From Symbiodinium natans (lineage: Eukaryota > Sar > Dinophyceae > Suessiales > Symbiodiniaceae): 64,000 nt of DNA. Under the pieces are notes generated by a model. That model made no database searches, was not told the origin of the DNA, and saw nothing but the letters and a program-made list of their open reading frames with translations. The stretch covers positions 156,001-220,000 of the forward strand of contig CAJNDS010001191.1 of the NCBI GenBank assembly GCA_905221605.1, written 5' to 3'. Positions 38,233 to 46,056 of the stretch are shown here, in pieces (position 1 is the first letter of the stretch; the number at the start of each line of letters is the position of its first letter). The position numbers and the translations under genes were made by a program.

Positions 38233-41200
38233 TGAGAGAGAGAGAGAGAGAGTTTCCAAAAAGAGAACTAGAGGCTTGCCTTCTTCCCGAAATCCCACAG
38301 GTGCCCTACCACCGGCACCGACCCGCTCCACATGTTCGGCAAGCAGTGCTCGGAGCGCGTGATGCGCCAGGCCTGGGAGCCGACGTGCGCATTGGGTTTT
38401 TAGCCCTGGAGCCCGACGCCCTAAACCCTAAACCCTAAACCCTAAACCCTAAACCCTACACCCCCCTTTAGGGCTTAGGGAAGTTTAGGGCTCGGGTCGA
38501 GAGAGGCGGCTTTCAGACTTTTTACTACTTAATGGAGAACCCCCAAATATCTTTACATAACAAGGGTAATATTTAAGGATCATGTTCTTCATTTTCGTGG
38601 GGGGTTCTTAAGCAAATAGTAGTTGGGGGCCTAAGTTTTACTACGTAGGCACATGGACCCTTACGGTTAAACCCAACCTCCAGGTCCGAAAAAACTTCCC
38701 AAGTCGGTTGAGATCAGGCCGATCCTTTGGTTGCTGTCTGTCCGTTTGTGTTTCGGGAGTAGTTCAGGGTTTTCGGGGTTTAGGTTTTAGGGTCTTGCCG
38801 CGCCGCCCTTGGAAGGGTGCCCTCAACCCAAAACCTTAAACCCCATAAACCCTAAACCCTAAACCCTGTGTGATCTTGAGCACCTGCTGCTTCTGAGATC
38901 GGGATCGATGTGGAGAAGGTCCAGGAGTGCGAACTGACAACGCAGGCCGCCTCCGATGCTTCGGGTTGAAAGTTCAACAGGGTTTGGGGTTTGGGGTTTA
39001 GGGTTAGGGTTTAGGGTTTAGGGTTTAGGGTTTAGAGCTTAGGGCTAGTTAAGCATTCGAGGAGTTGACGGGATATTGCCGGGAAGGGCGTCCCAAACCG
39101 AGCTCCTCATCTGAAACCTGCATTGCTCTGCTGGAACCTGCATTTAAAAGTGTTCGGCTTATGGGGCAGTGGGGCTGATGCCGCTTCCTTCCGCCTTGCA
39201 TCCCAATCAGGCCACATCATCTCCAGGGCTCCTTTTGAACCCGTCCGGTCCGTGTTACTTGAAGGTTCAGGGGTAGTATACAAGTAGGGTTGAAGTACCT
39301 TTAATAAGGTTTGAACCAGCTGTCATATTTCTTTCTTATACCCCGTCTTATGACTACCCATGAGTCTCCAAGTAAGGCTGGCCCCTAAACCCAAAGCACC
39401 GCTCACATGGGAAGGACGAGAAGCTCAAGTACCAGCTCGAGAACAGCGCGCAGCCGCCTTACGGGGGTTTAGGGTTTAGGGTTTAGGGCTTAGGGTTTAC
39501 AGTTTTTTGCGCCTCTTCACACAGAGCGAGCAGCTGGACCTTAGGGACGTAATGAACCCTAAACTGGTTTAGGCTTCATATACCTTACTATAGCAGGGGT
39601 TATAGTGTAGTAGAGTACAGTGTAGTGTAGTGTAGTATAGTATAGTATAGTATAGTATAGTTAGGGTATGTCCCCAATTTGAGGGCTCGTTTAAGGTAGA
39701 GGTCCCTCAATATTCTTTTGACAGCGCGACAGGCGGGCGAGGGTCGCATGTCAAAGCCCATGAGGTATAGAAACAGTCCATGTCTCTTCCCAGAATCCTT
39801 GGCTCAGAACTTGGGGGGGCAGCCTTTTTGAAGCCTCATCGTCAATGCTGCACACCGCCTTGGCCTGGCGAGGGGGGTTTGTAAACAAGGCCTACCATCC
39901 CCGAATACTACTCAATAGCGAAATGCTAAGAGCGCCGACTTTTTGGGTTCGCTGCCCGCGATGCAAAAAGTATCCTTTTCGTTTTGCTTAAAACTGGCTC
40001 TGCATCCCGGGGAGCTCTTTTTGCATCTCGGGGGCAGTTTTTGTTGGCATGTCGGCCAGCCAGCTCCCACCAGAACGGGACCTTAACTTAGAGAGCTACC
40101 CATAATTAATAGAGCTCAAGCGGCCTGAGCCTCCCTGCTCGGCTCGCATAGCCAGTTGAGGTCCAGGGAGGGGGATGGCAGGTGCATTGAAGGTTTACTT
40201 GCCTCCGAGGTGATGTTGTTGAGGAAGCCAACCGAAACTTCACCAGGAACGCGGTCACCTCGCCTCAGAAATTGAACCCCCTCCGCGTTGAAGACCCCTT
40301 GTAGCCCCTCTTTGTAGCGCTGGAAAATCAGGTGGTCTGAGGACGCGTTGCGGATCAATGGATGGAGGCCCGTATGTGATGGCAACAAGAGTTTTTGTCG
40401 GTTTAGGCTCTTTAGGGCTTTCAGCGCTTGAGATATAGCCCCCTCAGCGTAGTTTCGACACCTGCGTGTTCTTAATGATGCCTGCTACAGTGTGGCCACT
40501 ACAGGACAGGCTGTAGGGGGTATGGCTTAAGATGGATTTGGGTGTAGGTTAGGATCTTTAGCCCGCTCTCGGGTCGAATCCAGGTACAGCGGCACGATGG
40601 ATGCCGACTTGGTGACGAAAGCCATTTGTGCCGGATTCGTCGTGCCGGGCCGGCAGGTGTTGTGCACAAGGGCGAGAAGGCCTAAACCCTTCCACTCTCC
40701 CCCACAGGTTTAGGGTTTAGGGTTTAGGGTTTTGGGTTTTGGGTTTTGGGTTTAGGGTTTAGGGTTTAGGGATACCCTCATGACGCTAAGGGTTTAAGGA
40801 TGCGTGGTTTAGGGCTTAGGTTTCAGGATTCAAGCCTCAGGTCCGGGCCATTCAGGGCCCGCTCAAGCCCTGCACCCAGCAGACCCCTACAGCAATCCCA
40901 AAATTCCCTTTCCAAGACTAAACCCTGAGAACTGGTTGGTTCTTAGTAGGGAATGCGGAATGAGGTACCCTATATAACCCCTTAAAGTAAGGGTATATAT
41001 AGCGCCCCCCATTCCCTACTAAGAACCAGGGTGATAAAGACCTGAAGCAAAGCGGCCTAGGAACCAGAGAAGGGCCCTCCCCACGTTGCCCTGCATGCAC
41101 CATCCTTCTTGCAGACATACGCCCTAGAAAGGGCAAGAGGCGCCACTCTATTTCTCGGAGCCCTAAACCCTAAACCCTAAACCCTAAACCCTGAACCCTA

Positions 41201-43860
41201 AACCCTAAACCCTAAACCCTAAACCCTAAACCCTAAACCCTAAACCCTAAACCCTAAACCCTAGACCCTAGACCCTTGAGCAATGCCAGGACTCCAGAGC
41301 CCTGCGCACGACTCGCCGCGCTCCGCGCCTGCACTGGCCCAGAGCACTTCTGGGTTTAGGGTTTAGGGTTTAGGGTTTAGGGTTTAGGGTTTAGGGTTTA
41401 GGGTTTAGGGGTTTAGGGCTTAGGGTTCAGGGTCCCGGGTTTAGGGCTTTCGGTTTAGGGTTGGTACTTTTTTGCCCCCTCTTTTTCAATTTTTGGCTCA
41501 AGCTTCCCTCTACTGGGCTATCAAGAAGCAGAGGTCACTTTTCTGGGGGATTCCGAACACAAAGATACGGGACACAATGATTCCCAAACCCTAAATCCCT
41601 AAATCCCTAAACCCCTAAACCCCTAAACCCCTAAACCCCTAAACCCCTAAACCCCTAAACCCCTAAACCCCTAAACCCCTAAACCCCTAAACCCCTAAAC
41701 CCCTAAACCCTAAACTCTAACCCTAAAAAGGCTTAAGGATTCCTCAGCTCCCACCCAACAGACGAACCAACTTTACTTCGCCAAGCAGAAGGGGGGCAAC
41801 CCTGTACTTGAAGCCCCCAAAACCCCACGAAAGAGTTTAGGGTTTAGGGTTTAGGGTTTAGGGTTTAGGGTTTAGGGCTTAGGGTTTAGGGTTTAGGGTT
41901 TAGGGTGAAGAGTTGCGCATCCTTGTCCCATGAATCCCAAGGGCTACAGAAACAAAAAGCCTAATTATCTTACTTCTCCGACACTGATCTTGCACACATT
42001 CTGGCTTCTTGTAGTTTAGTGACTGCTTTTCTGTCCTTGGGCAGGTGGGAGATACACCCTGAATCTTGAACTCCTATGTTCTGCTGCCCTGCAGCGTTGA
42101 TTCGCGCAGATCAGGCCAGCAAACCCGTTCAACGTGGACAACCTGCCCGCGGCACAGAGGGGTGGTGTTCGTGTTCTTCCAGCGCGACCGTGTTTCCCTT
42201 TTCACCTTTTTGGTGGTGTTTCCTGATAAAGCCACACGATACTCAAAAAGGGAGAGACCCCCCCACCCCCCCCCCCCCCCCCCCCCCCGCTTTCAACTCC
42301 CGCGACTCCTTCTGTAAACCCTACATGCGACGAAGCCCTACTAGACCCTACCAAAAGCCCTACCAAACCCTACCCAAGCCTGGTAAAACCCTAAACCCCA
42401 CTAATCCCTGCCCGGCCCTGAACTCCCTTTTGAACCCTAAACCCTTAACCCTAAACCCTTAACCCTTAACCCTTAACCCTAAACCCTAAACCCTAAACCC
42501 TAAACCCTAAACCCTAAACCTTTTTTCGGTTAGGCCAAGAGCCCCGGAGGGCGTGTCCAACTCACAGCTGATGGAGGCAACCAAGGGGCTTCAGGGTTTG
42601 AAGGGGGCTCGAAGAGCCCGCTGCAAGAAGGTTTAGGGTTTAGGGTTTAGGGTTTAGGATTTAGGGTTTATGGTTTAGGGTTCAGGGTTTAGGGTTTAGG
42701 GTTTAGGGTTTAGGGTTTAGGGTTTAGGGTTTAGGGTTTAGGGTTTAGGGTTTAGGGTTTAGGGTTTAGGGTTTAGGGTTTAGGGTTTAGGGTTTAGGGT
42801 TCAGCAGCTCCGGATCGAGCAATTTTATGGTGGTGTTATATTTACGGCTTGGATATAACACCCACCCACCCAGAGAATCACATAACATTAAGAAACCATA
42901 AAAAGTAAGTTCTTTTCAACGAAGACTACGGCTACAGAACAAATTCGTTCTTAAAAATCCGCATTGCGTCACACAAAGATGAGCATTACAAGAAAAAGGG
43001 TTGGGGGTGGCGGGGTGGGGGGGGTGGGGGTGGGGGTTGGGGGGGTTGGGGGGGGGGGGGGGGGGTGGTGGGGCGGAAGAATTACCCCTTAGCCACGAAG
43101 AAATTACCCTTAGCCACGAAGAAACCCTTAGCCACGAAGAAATGACCCTTAGCCACGAAGGAAATGACCCTTAGCCACGAAGGAAATGACCCTTAGCCAC
43201 GAAGGAAATGACCCTTAGCCACGAAGGAAATGACCCTTAGCCACGAAGGAAATGACCCTTAGCCACGAAGGAAATGACCCTTAGCCACGAAGAAATGACC
43301 CTTAGCCACGAAGAAATGGCCCTTAGCACCCAGGAAATGGCCCTTAGCGACCAAGAAATTGCCCTTAGCGACAAAGAAATGACCCTTAGCCACGAAGAAA
43401 TGACCCTTAGCCACGAAGAAATGACCCTTAGCCACGAAGAAATGACCCTTAGCCACGAAGAAATGACCCTTAGCCACGAAGGACTATAGGGTTTAAATAT
43501 ATATGTGATAGAGAGGTTTAGGGTTTAGGGTTTAGGGTTTAGGGTTTAGGGTTTAGGGTTTAGGGTTTAGGGTTTAGGGTTTAGGGGCAGTTTCAAGGAG
43601 GACTCTGTGGGAATCCGCGCAATACTCGCTTATACAGCCCCAAGATGATCAAAGACAGGATACTGTCGGTAACTTTCGTCCACTGCTCCACCTTGAAAGT
43701 CTGAACCCAAAAGGCTCTCAGAGTGCCCCTAAACCTTGAACCCTAAACCCGAAATGATCTGAGACTCTGAGAGGTTTTCATCATCCTGGCTGTGCTGGCC
43801 GTTGGCCGGCGCCCTCAGACAAGCAGCTCCGTCGCCACCCCCCGCGAAGATGCCCAGTAG
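30907..43860 (+). CDS. Vacuolar sorting receptor-like gene (gene model)
   Basis: Exons assembled by phase and by comparison with the order of plant vacuolar sorting receptors (VSRs): PA-like start (30907-31540), VVVELAWDVP, DQWMNSAS+FLK, LLEALDKYLQFIPHYH, CQDYHDLC+KYCAD, DPDGGGQVTGREVILEDLGR, QLCIHEL, WWSYVAQF, CSERVM, GIDVEKVQEC, YSGTMDADLVTKAICAGF, TPEPC, and finally a membrane helix and tail. In plants VSRs are Golgi/prevacuolar cargo receptors with a PA domain, a central thioredoxin-like/EGF region, one membrane span and a sorting tail. Exons: 30907-30990, 31160-31203, 31478-31540, 33535-33582, 34302-34368, 34921-34988, 35478-35531, 35897-35955, 36613-36661, 37844-37896, 38301-38395, 38898-38964, 39421-39466, 39525-39548, 40584-40656, 41290-41353, 41762-41803, 42110-42166, 42534-42630, 43774-43860. 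Several joins are unsolved (before 33535, around 37844, before 40584), so the model is incomplete. No tyrosine sorting motif is visible in the tail. Confidence 0.7.
31160..31203 (+). CDS. Receptor-like gene, PA-like exon
   Basis: Encodes TVAARGAEQWGTQK with 11 of 13 informative third positions G or C. The text resembles the PA-domain helix where alanines and GA precede a hydrophobic strand. Acceptor TTTCCACCGCCAG, donor GTTTTGA. Confidence 0.6.
31478..31540 (+). CDS. Receptor-like gene, acidic exon
   Basis: Encodes AGARNPSGDVQEEDDDEAPG, I. Acceptor CCCTTCTCCTTGAG. The donor GCAAGTTGG at 31541 is a consensus-like GC site. Confidence 0.6.
31817..31912 (+). repeat. CA-rich microsatellite
   Basis: (CA)n with regular AGTGTCA interruptions. 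Another (CA)n at 58618-58646 forms the pyrimidine-poor lead-in to a terminal exon's acceptor. Confidence 0.9.
32050..32239 (+). CDS. Exon-like segment, charged
   Basis: Open frame with VGVEELHAREPKANYHLLVK, LQKFSNTWLLEAPELSQT ending at a consensus donor GTGAGCGG (32240). The start is uncertain; AG sites at about 32056 or 32062 fit. It sits inside the receptor-like gene span, but I could not align it with a receptor segment. Confidence 0.5.
32971..33120 (+). CDS. Exon-like segment, tryptophan-rich
   Basis: Fifty open codons: KPASGWVPVAEDLNWGHLEW, APFASSSFPISVVQMRSTIW, TPFLPMLEFR, with a GTTTCGGG donor at the end. It is coherent but not alignable to the receptor. Confidence 0.5.
33241..33256 (+). 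CDS. 16-nt microexon candidate
   Basis: Sixteen bases between a near-perfect acceptor (CACCTTGCATTGCAG) and a near-perfect donor (GTAAGTGT). Reading GRFVQ would lead in phase into VVVELAWDVP at 33535. Confidence 0.55.
33300..33384 (+). mobile_element. TTTCCGAAAATAGGGGTACC inverted-repeat element
   Basis: TTTCCGAAAATAGGGGTACC ... AAAGGGGTACCCCTATTT with TCCCTTTAAGGGGATTCTAT inside. Related copies: 8562-8668, 25013-25118, 38018-38110, 44601-44693, 59887-59968 and 62513-62592, in both orientations. Confidence 0.75.
33411..33520 (+). repeat. CCCTAAA array
   Basis: About fifteen canonical units ending just before the receptor exon at 33535. Confidence 0.95.
33535..33582 (+). CDS. Receptor-like gene exon
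   Basis: Encodes VVVELAWDVPSQNVVL, resembling the VxLxWxxPxxxxV segment of VSRs. Donor GTGGCCCT leads in phase into DQWMNSAS. The frame continues open to 33641, and an acceptor 13 bases earlier would add HLRK. Confidence 0.65.
33777..33866 (+). CDS. Exon-like segment, frame uncertain
   Basis: Follows the strong acceptor TCTCTGTCATGCAG; the best reading is FTSAEHALEAAVSTSLCGIL, TVLQR, but all three frames are open. Neighbouring receptor exons join in phase without it, so it may be skipped. Another open segment (LQEQAATKLDQHADRLPHFL) ends at TGA 34146. Confidence 0.35.
34302..34368 (+). CDS. Receptor-like gene exon, WxN motif
   Basis: Encodes DQWMNSASLQSHRFLKAACL, RE. The WMNSAS..FLK pattern parallels WTNSND..F in VSRs. 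Acceptor CCCTCTAAG right after a CCCTAAA array, donor GTTTAGGG in phase 1. Confidence 0.75.
34921..34988 (+). CDS. Receptor-like gene exon, PHY motif
   Basis: Encodes PSLLEALDKYLQFIPHYHIF, SL, parallel to the LExxxYxxFxPHYI block of VSRs. The two-base start completes the glycine codon left at 34368. Donor GTTGGAAA; unspliced the frame stops at 35002. Confidence 0.8.
35478..35531 (+). CDS. Receptor-like gene exon, Cys motif
   Basis: Encodes CQDYHDLCIDSSGKYCAD, matching the QCxxQCINxGRYCAPD block of VSRs. It uses a GC donor (GCCCACAG) at 35532; otherwise the frame stops at 35548. The block between PHY and this exon is missing. Confidence 0.75.
35897..35955 (+). CDS. Receptor-like gene exon, DPD block
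   Basis: Encodes DPDGGGQVTGREVILEDLG, completed to R by the next exon, parallel to DPD..GYxGxDVVxENLR in VSRs. GC donor GCAACGCA at 35956. The unspliced frame runs on to a GGGATGTTCC element at 35989. Confidence 0.8.
35989..36112 (+). mobile_element. GGGATGTTCCC element, copy 2, with duplicated flanks
   Basis: GGGATGTTCCCCCTTA ... TAAGGGAACATCCC, with telomeric units inside. ACAGAAAGC lies on both sides (35976-35984 and 36115-36123), like a target-site duplication. Confidence 0.8.
36322..36582 (+). repeat. Longest CCCTAAA array
   Basis: About thirty-seven units with two short deletions (CCTAAC, CCAAAC); it ends just before the acceptor region at 36596. Confidence 0.95.
36613..36661 (+). CDS. 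Receptor-like gene exon, RQLC block
   Basis: Encodes QLCIHELTVAPTGERH; with the split codon before it the protein reads LGRQLCIHEL, as in the LRQLC block of VSRs. The acceptor GGACGTCAG lies 16 bases inside an open frame that starts after a stronger-looking acceptor (GTGTTTTCAG, 36596). Confidence 0.75.
36739..36974 (+). CDS. Long open segment, uncertain status
   Basis: About 78 open codons: AWTQKIPGSDGHLYWMDNGW, SHWRVVESRAPRPRPPRWSP and more, to TGA 36974. Two other frames are also largely open, one reading YLAVMDTFTGWTMGGAIGEW. It lies in an intron of the receptor-like gene and may be a remnant of another coding element; I do not assign it. Confidence 0.3.
37348..37461 (+). repeat. CCCTAAA array
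   Basis: About sixteen canonical units directly upstream of the exon at 37466. Confidence 0.95.
37466..37547 (+). CDS. Exon-like segment ending at an element donor
   Basis: Encodes PARPPSHTLRQPEYAWKPRA, WVGSATI. Donor GTAGGCCCTTGGGAC at 37548 is the start of a CATCCTAG-type element that ends CGCTAG at 37645. Removing exactly that element keeps the frame open (GLPVEIASCSSFLRVPFLDS). Confidence 0.5.
37548..37645 (+). mobile_element. GTAGGCCC...CATCCTAG element, copy 7, at a donor
   Basis: GTAGGCCCTTGGGACTTG ... GGGCCACGCTAG; starts at the exon end 37547. Confidence 0.8.
37844..37896 (+). CDS. Receptor-like gene exon, WWxYV motif
   Basis: Encodes WWSYVAQFLNEPLPERN, parallel to the WWDYVxxF segment of VSRs. 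The frame stays open past the proposed donor GTTGCAC to 37922. Confidence 0.7.
38301..38395 (+). CDS. Receptor-like gene exon
   Basis: Encodes CPTTGTDPLHMFGKQCSERV, MRQAWEPTCAL. CxxxV after a cysteine/proline stretch corresponds to the CPxxxxxxxxCAExV segment of VSRs. Acceptor AAATCCCACAG, donor GTTTTTAG. Confidence 0.8.
38898..38964 (+). CDS. Receptor-like gene exon, GID motif
   Basis: Encodes IGIDVEKVQECELTTQAASD, AS; GIDxxKVxxC is a VSR signature. Donor GTTGAAAG. Its phase-0 start is one base off from the previous exon's end, so one boundary is wrong or non-canonical. Confidence 0.75.
39253..39372 (+). mobile_element. ACTTGAAGGTTCATGGGTAG inverted-repeat element
   Basis: GTTACTTGAAGGTTCAGGGG ... 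CTACCCATGAGTCTCCAAG. Related ends occur near 4830-4862, 8341-8360, 26088-26185, 31556-31774 and 19845. The right end finishes in AAG and can act as an acceptor. Confidence 0.7.
39421..39466 (+). CDS. Receptor-like gene exon
   Basis: Encodes KLKYQLENSAQPPYG, occupying the place of the LxxEQxxQxG block of VSRs. Donor GTTTAGGG. The acceptor GACGAG could be six bases earlier, adding DE. Confidence 0.65.
39525..39548 (+). CDS. 24-nt microexon, receptor-like gene
   Basis: Encodes SEQLDLRD between a strong acceptor (GCCTCTTCACACAG) and GTAATGAA, phase 0; it would sit at the RGDV position of VSRs. Confidence 0.6.
40584..40656 (+). CDS. Receptor-like gene exon, KAICAGF motif
   Basis: Encodes YSGTMDADLVTKAICAGFVV, PGRQ. 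YxG...VxKAICAGF is the most diagnostic VSR block in the window. Acceptor CGAATCCAG, donor GTGTTGTG. Confidence 0.85.
40938..41027 (+). repeat. 18-bp perfect inverted repeat
   Basis: GGTTCTTAGTAGGGAATG (40938-40955) and its exact complement (41010-41027) flank 54 bp; a hairpin-forming element end pair with no coding capacity. Confidence 0.8.
41290..41353 (+). CDS. Receptor-like gene exon, TPEPC
   Basis: Encodes TPEPCARLAALRACTGPEHF, W; TEPxxC follows KAICAGF in VSRs. Acceptor GCAATGCCAG, donor GTTTAGGG. All frames are open, and the choice rests on family comparison. Confidence 0.65.
41584..41712 (+). repeat. CCCCTAAA octamer array
   Basis: About fourteen uniform eight-base units within a receptor-gene intron. 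Confidence 0.95.
41762..41803 (+). CDS. Exon, receptor-like gene (lumenal part)
   Basis: Encodes TNQLYFAKQKGGNP between CCCACCCAACAG and GTACTTGA, phase 0. Confidence 0.55.
42110..42166 (+). CDS. Exon, receptor-like gene (lumenal part)
   Basis: Encodes IRPANPFNVDNLPAAQRGG in the GC3-best frame. Acceptor GATTCGCGCAG, donor GTTCGTGT. Confidence 0.55.
42534..42630 (+). CDS. Exon, receptor-like gene (pre-membrane part)
   Basis: Encodes PRAPEGVSNSQLMEATKGLQ, GLKGARRARCKK, strongly GC3-biased. Acceptor TTTTTTCGGTTAG, donor GTTTAGGG. Confidence 0.6.
42631..42801 (+). repeat. TTTAGGG array
   Basis: About twenty-four units beginning at the donor of the exon ending 42630. Confidence 0.95.
43081..43490 (+). 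repeat. 21-bp tandem repeat, not telomeric
   Basis: About twenty copies of CCCTTAGCCACGAAGAAATG plus A (or one extra A) following a G-rich tract; middle copies are diverged. Being 21 bp it leaves both strands open, producing repeated HFFVAKG-like and LSHEEMT-like frames that are not genes. It lies in the last intron region of the receptor-like gene. Confidence 0.9.
43774..43860 (+). CDS. Terminal exon: membrane anchor and cytosolic tail
   Basis: Encodes VFIILAVLAVGRRPQTSSSV, ATPREDAQ and TAG. A hydrophobic helix, two arginines and a short hydrophilic tail fit a type I membrane protein such as a sorting receptor. The upstream exon is not certain; an open segment near 43590-43665 (CGNPRNTRLYSPKMIKDRIL) may join it. 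Confidence 0.7.
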   Translation, partial: VFIILAVLAVGRRPQTSSSVATPREDAQ

Positions 43861-44013
43861 TTGCCCGCACTGCCTTTCTTGAGGCAGCAGGCTCCATAAA
43901 GCAGAGGTTTTTCTGAAAAATAGGAAGGGGGAATAGGGGGCCGTTTCTTCATTTGCTTTCGCTACTGGGGCGTCTCAGTGATTCTGACCCTGCTCAGCCC
44001 CCCAAAACCCAAG

Positions 44014-44061
44014 AGAGCCGGAGACGCCGAGTGGGTGCACAGCGCCACCTCGACGTTACGG
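44014..44061 (+). CDS. Exon, unnamed gene
   Basis: Encodes RAGDAEWVHSATSTLR between CCCAAG and GTTGAGG, phase 0, high GC3. Confidence 0.55.
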
Positions 44062-44223
44062 GTTGAGGTTTTTTGGGGGGGCTTTTTGTCTGGGACGGAA
44101 GCCGGGGAGGGGTTCAAGGTGAGCTTAGGTTTTTGGTCAGGAAGCTTTTGAAGTGTTGAATCCAGAATACACTTTAAACCCCTAAACCATCTCTACGCCC
44201 TACGCCACTTCCAAGTCACCCAG

Positions 44224-44297
44224 GCTTCATGTACTTCTACAAGCGCTCCCTGACACGGCACGTGCACACAGCGCTTCGCGAGGAGGCCAACACCCTT
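44224..44297 (+). CDS. Exon, unnamed membrane gene
   Basis: Encodes FMYFYKRSLTRHVHTALREE, ANTL. Acceptor CAAGTCACCCAG, donor GTGTTTAG. It joins in phase to ELVLGRLVGVTLLG at 44402. Confidence 0.65.
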
Positions 44298-44401
44298 GTG
44301 TTTAGAGATTTCGGGGCTTTTTCTGGACTCCGTTCTTTTGGTTAAACCCTAAACCCTAAACCCTAAACCCTAAACCCTAAACCCTAAACCCTTGGTCTTA
44401 G

Positions 44402-44446
44402 GAGCTGGTGTTGGGTCGACTGGTGGGTGTGACGCTCCTGGGAGCT
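44402..44446 (+). CDS. Exon, hydrophobic
   Basis: Encodes ELVLGRLVGVTLLGA after the acceptor CTTGGTCTTAG that closes a CCCTAAA array. No GT follows for 60 bases; GC donors (GCAGCTTC or GCTGCAGC) are the likely exits, so the end is approximate. Confidence 0.5.
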
Positions 44447-44759
44447 GCAGCTTCAACCCCCCTGCCCCCTAATATTAAAATCCCCCAATCTACAATATAA
44501 CTATAATGGGGGGGTATTGAATATTAGGGGGTAGAGGGGGGGTTAAATATTGGCAGTCATATGACTCCCAGCCCCGGCTGCCTTGGGACATTCTATGGGA
44601 GTTTCCGAAAGTAGGGGTTCCCTTTTAGGGGGTCCCTTTAAGGGGACTCGATTCTATGTGGGGCATACAGGGGTACCCTAATATTTTGGGGAAGACCCAT
44701 ATGTGCGACTTCGCTTGCCTTATATGCAACACGTTTTCAGAGCCTGTGGTCTCTGCCAG

Positions 44760-45008
44760 GTCATGTTGGAGGTCCAGTCCCAGATGGCCCAGTGCGACAG
44801 TGGAGTCACGAGACCTGGGGCAAAGTTGGGGCTCGCTGTGCATCTCAGGGGACGTTTGCGCTTTGTTTCGGAAGCAGCGGTGGGGCCGTGCTCGTTGAGA
44901 TTGCCGTGGTCTAGTTTTTGTCTGTTCAAGCATGTTTTAAAATCCCAGACGGCTAAGTTGGCAGGTACAAGCAGCTTGGTGATCTCTGAAACGCATCTCA
45001 GGCTCTGA
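44760..45008 (+). CDS. Open segment to a stop, unnamed gene
   Basis: From the acceptor GGTCTCTGCCAG the frame reads VMLEVQSQMAQCDSGVTRPG, AKLGLAVHLRGRLRFVSEAA and on to TGA 45008 (83 codons). It may be a terminal exon or contain an unrecognised donor. Confidence 0.45.
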   Translation, partial: VMLEVQSQMAQCDSGVTRPGAKLGLAVHLRGRLRFVSEAAVGPCSLRLPWSSFCLFKHVLKSQTAKLAGTSSLVISETHLRL

Positions 45009-45097
45009 GGTGTTGGCACTCCCTCTTGCGGGAAGCGGAGCAGCTAGCAGCAGCAGCTAGAAAAAGCAGCAGCAACAGCCGCTAGCAGCCCCCGCAG

Positions 45098-45180
45098 TCT
45101 TAGGAGTGCTGTCGTTAATGCCCGCCGTGGACTTGGCGAAGTTTTGCGGAATTTTGCGGACGGACGTCCTTGGGGGGGCA
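45098..45180 (+). CDS. Exon, membrane segment
   Basis: Encodes LGVLSLMPAVDLAKFCGILR, TDVLGGA. Acceptor CAGCCCCCGCAG, donor GTGGCCCT. Confidence 0.65.
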
Positions 45181-45410
45181 GTGGCCCTAAACCCTAAACC
45201 CTGAACTCGCAGCTGAACTGTAGGGGGGCCTGTGTTTGGGAATCTTCTTTTCGGGTTTGGGGTTCAGGGTTTAGGGTTCAGGGTTCAGGGTTTAGAGTAT
45301 AGAGTTTAGGGCTTAGGGTTTTAGGTTTTAGGGTTTTAGGGTTTTAGGGTTTAGGGTTTAGGGTTTAGGGCCGGGTTTAGGGGGCTTTCTGTATTTCCAC
45401 CTTCGGGCAG

Positions 45411-45460
45411 AGGCTTCATGGTTAAAGGTGAACCAGGAGAATCCCAGCGTTGGGGGCAGG
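45411..45460 (+). CDS. Exon, unnamed gene
   Basis: Encodes ASWLKVNQENPSVGGR; acceptor ACCTTCGGGCAG, donor GTCCATCA. Followed in phase by the microexon at 45606. Confidence 0.6.
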
Positions 45461-45605
45461 GTCCATCAATGACACCCTAAACCCTTCACCCCAAACCCTA
45501 AACCCTAAACCCTCAACCCGCAACCCTAAACCCTAAACTCTCAACCCTAAACCCAAAACCCTGCAGCTGCTCGAACCCCCTTGGGGTCCTCCTGATGTTT
45601 CACAG

Positions 45606-45625
45606 TGGTGTCGCGCAGTGTACAG
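45606..45625 (+). CDS. 20-nt microexon
   Basis: Encodes WCRAVY plus two bases between GATGTTTCACAG and GTGAGGCC. Its sequence resembles the microexon at 33241-33256 in starting TGG and ending GTACAG or TACAG. Confidence 0.55.
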
Positions 45626-45658
45626 GTGAGGCCATTCAGAGGGTCGGTCCCAGGACAG

Positions 45659-45812
45659 GGTTTAGGGTTTAGGGTTTAGGGGTTAGGGTTTAGGGTTTAG
45701 GGTTTAGGGTTTAGGGTTTAGGGTTTAGGGTTTAGGGTTTAGGGTTTAGGGTTTAGGGTTTAGGGTTTAGGGTTTAGGGTTTAGGGTTTTATGGTTTAGG
45801 GTTTAGGGATTT
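45659..45812 (+). repeat. TTTAGGG array
   Basis: About twenty-one units, nearly perfect. Confidence 0.95.
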
Positions 45813-45890
45813 AGGGCTCTCTAAGACTTTGCACATGACTGGGGCCCGCTCGATCTTAGTACCTAGACGCCCAATTGCAGGTGCGACAGT

Positions 45891-45968
45891 TGGGGGGAAA
45901 GGGAGTGAAGTGCGGAGGCACGGTTGCAGTTTGCTCGCCTTCGAAAAGCCATCTTGCTGCTGAGAAGG
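45891..45968 (+). CDS. Exon-like segment
   Basis: Encodes VRQLGGKGVKCGGTVAVCSP, SKSHLA after the acceptor CCCAATTGCAG; the donor is near GTTTGGGG. Frame choice is moderate. Confidence 0.4.
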
Positions 45969-46056
45969 GTTTGGGGTTTAGGGTTTAGGGTAATTTTAGG
46001 GGGGGCCCTGAGGCCAAAAGCCCATGTAGAAGCTAAGGAGCCTAGCTGCTGCTATC

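Noticed and set aside
41491-41502. TTTTGGCTCAAG, identical to the 3' part of the dinoflagellate spliced leader
   Set aside because: Only 12 bases match, the CCGTAGCCA part is absent, and it lies within an intron of the receptor-like gene, so chance is the simpler reading.
43081-43490. CRISPR-like array
   Set aside because: Units are contiguous 21-mers without spacers and lie in a eukaryotic intron.
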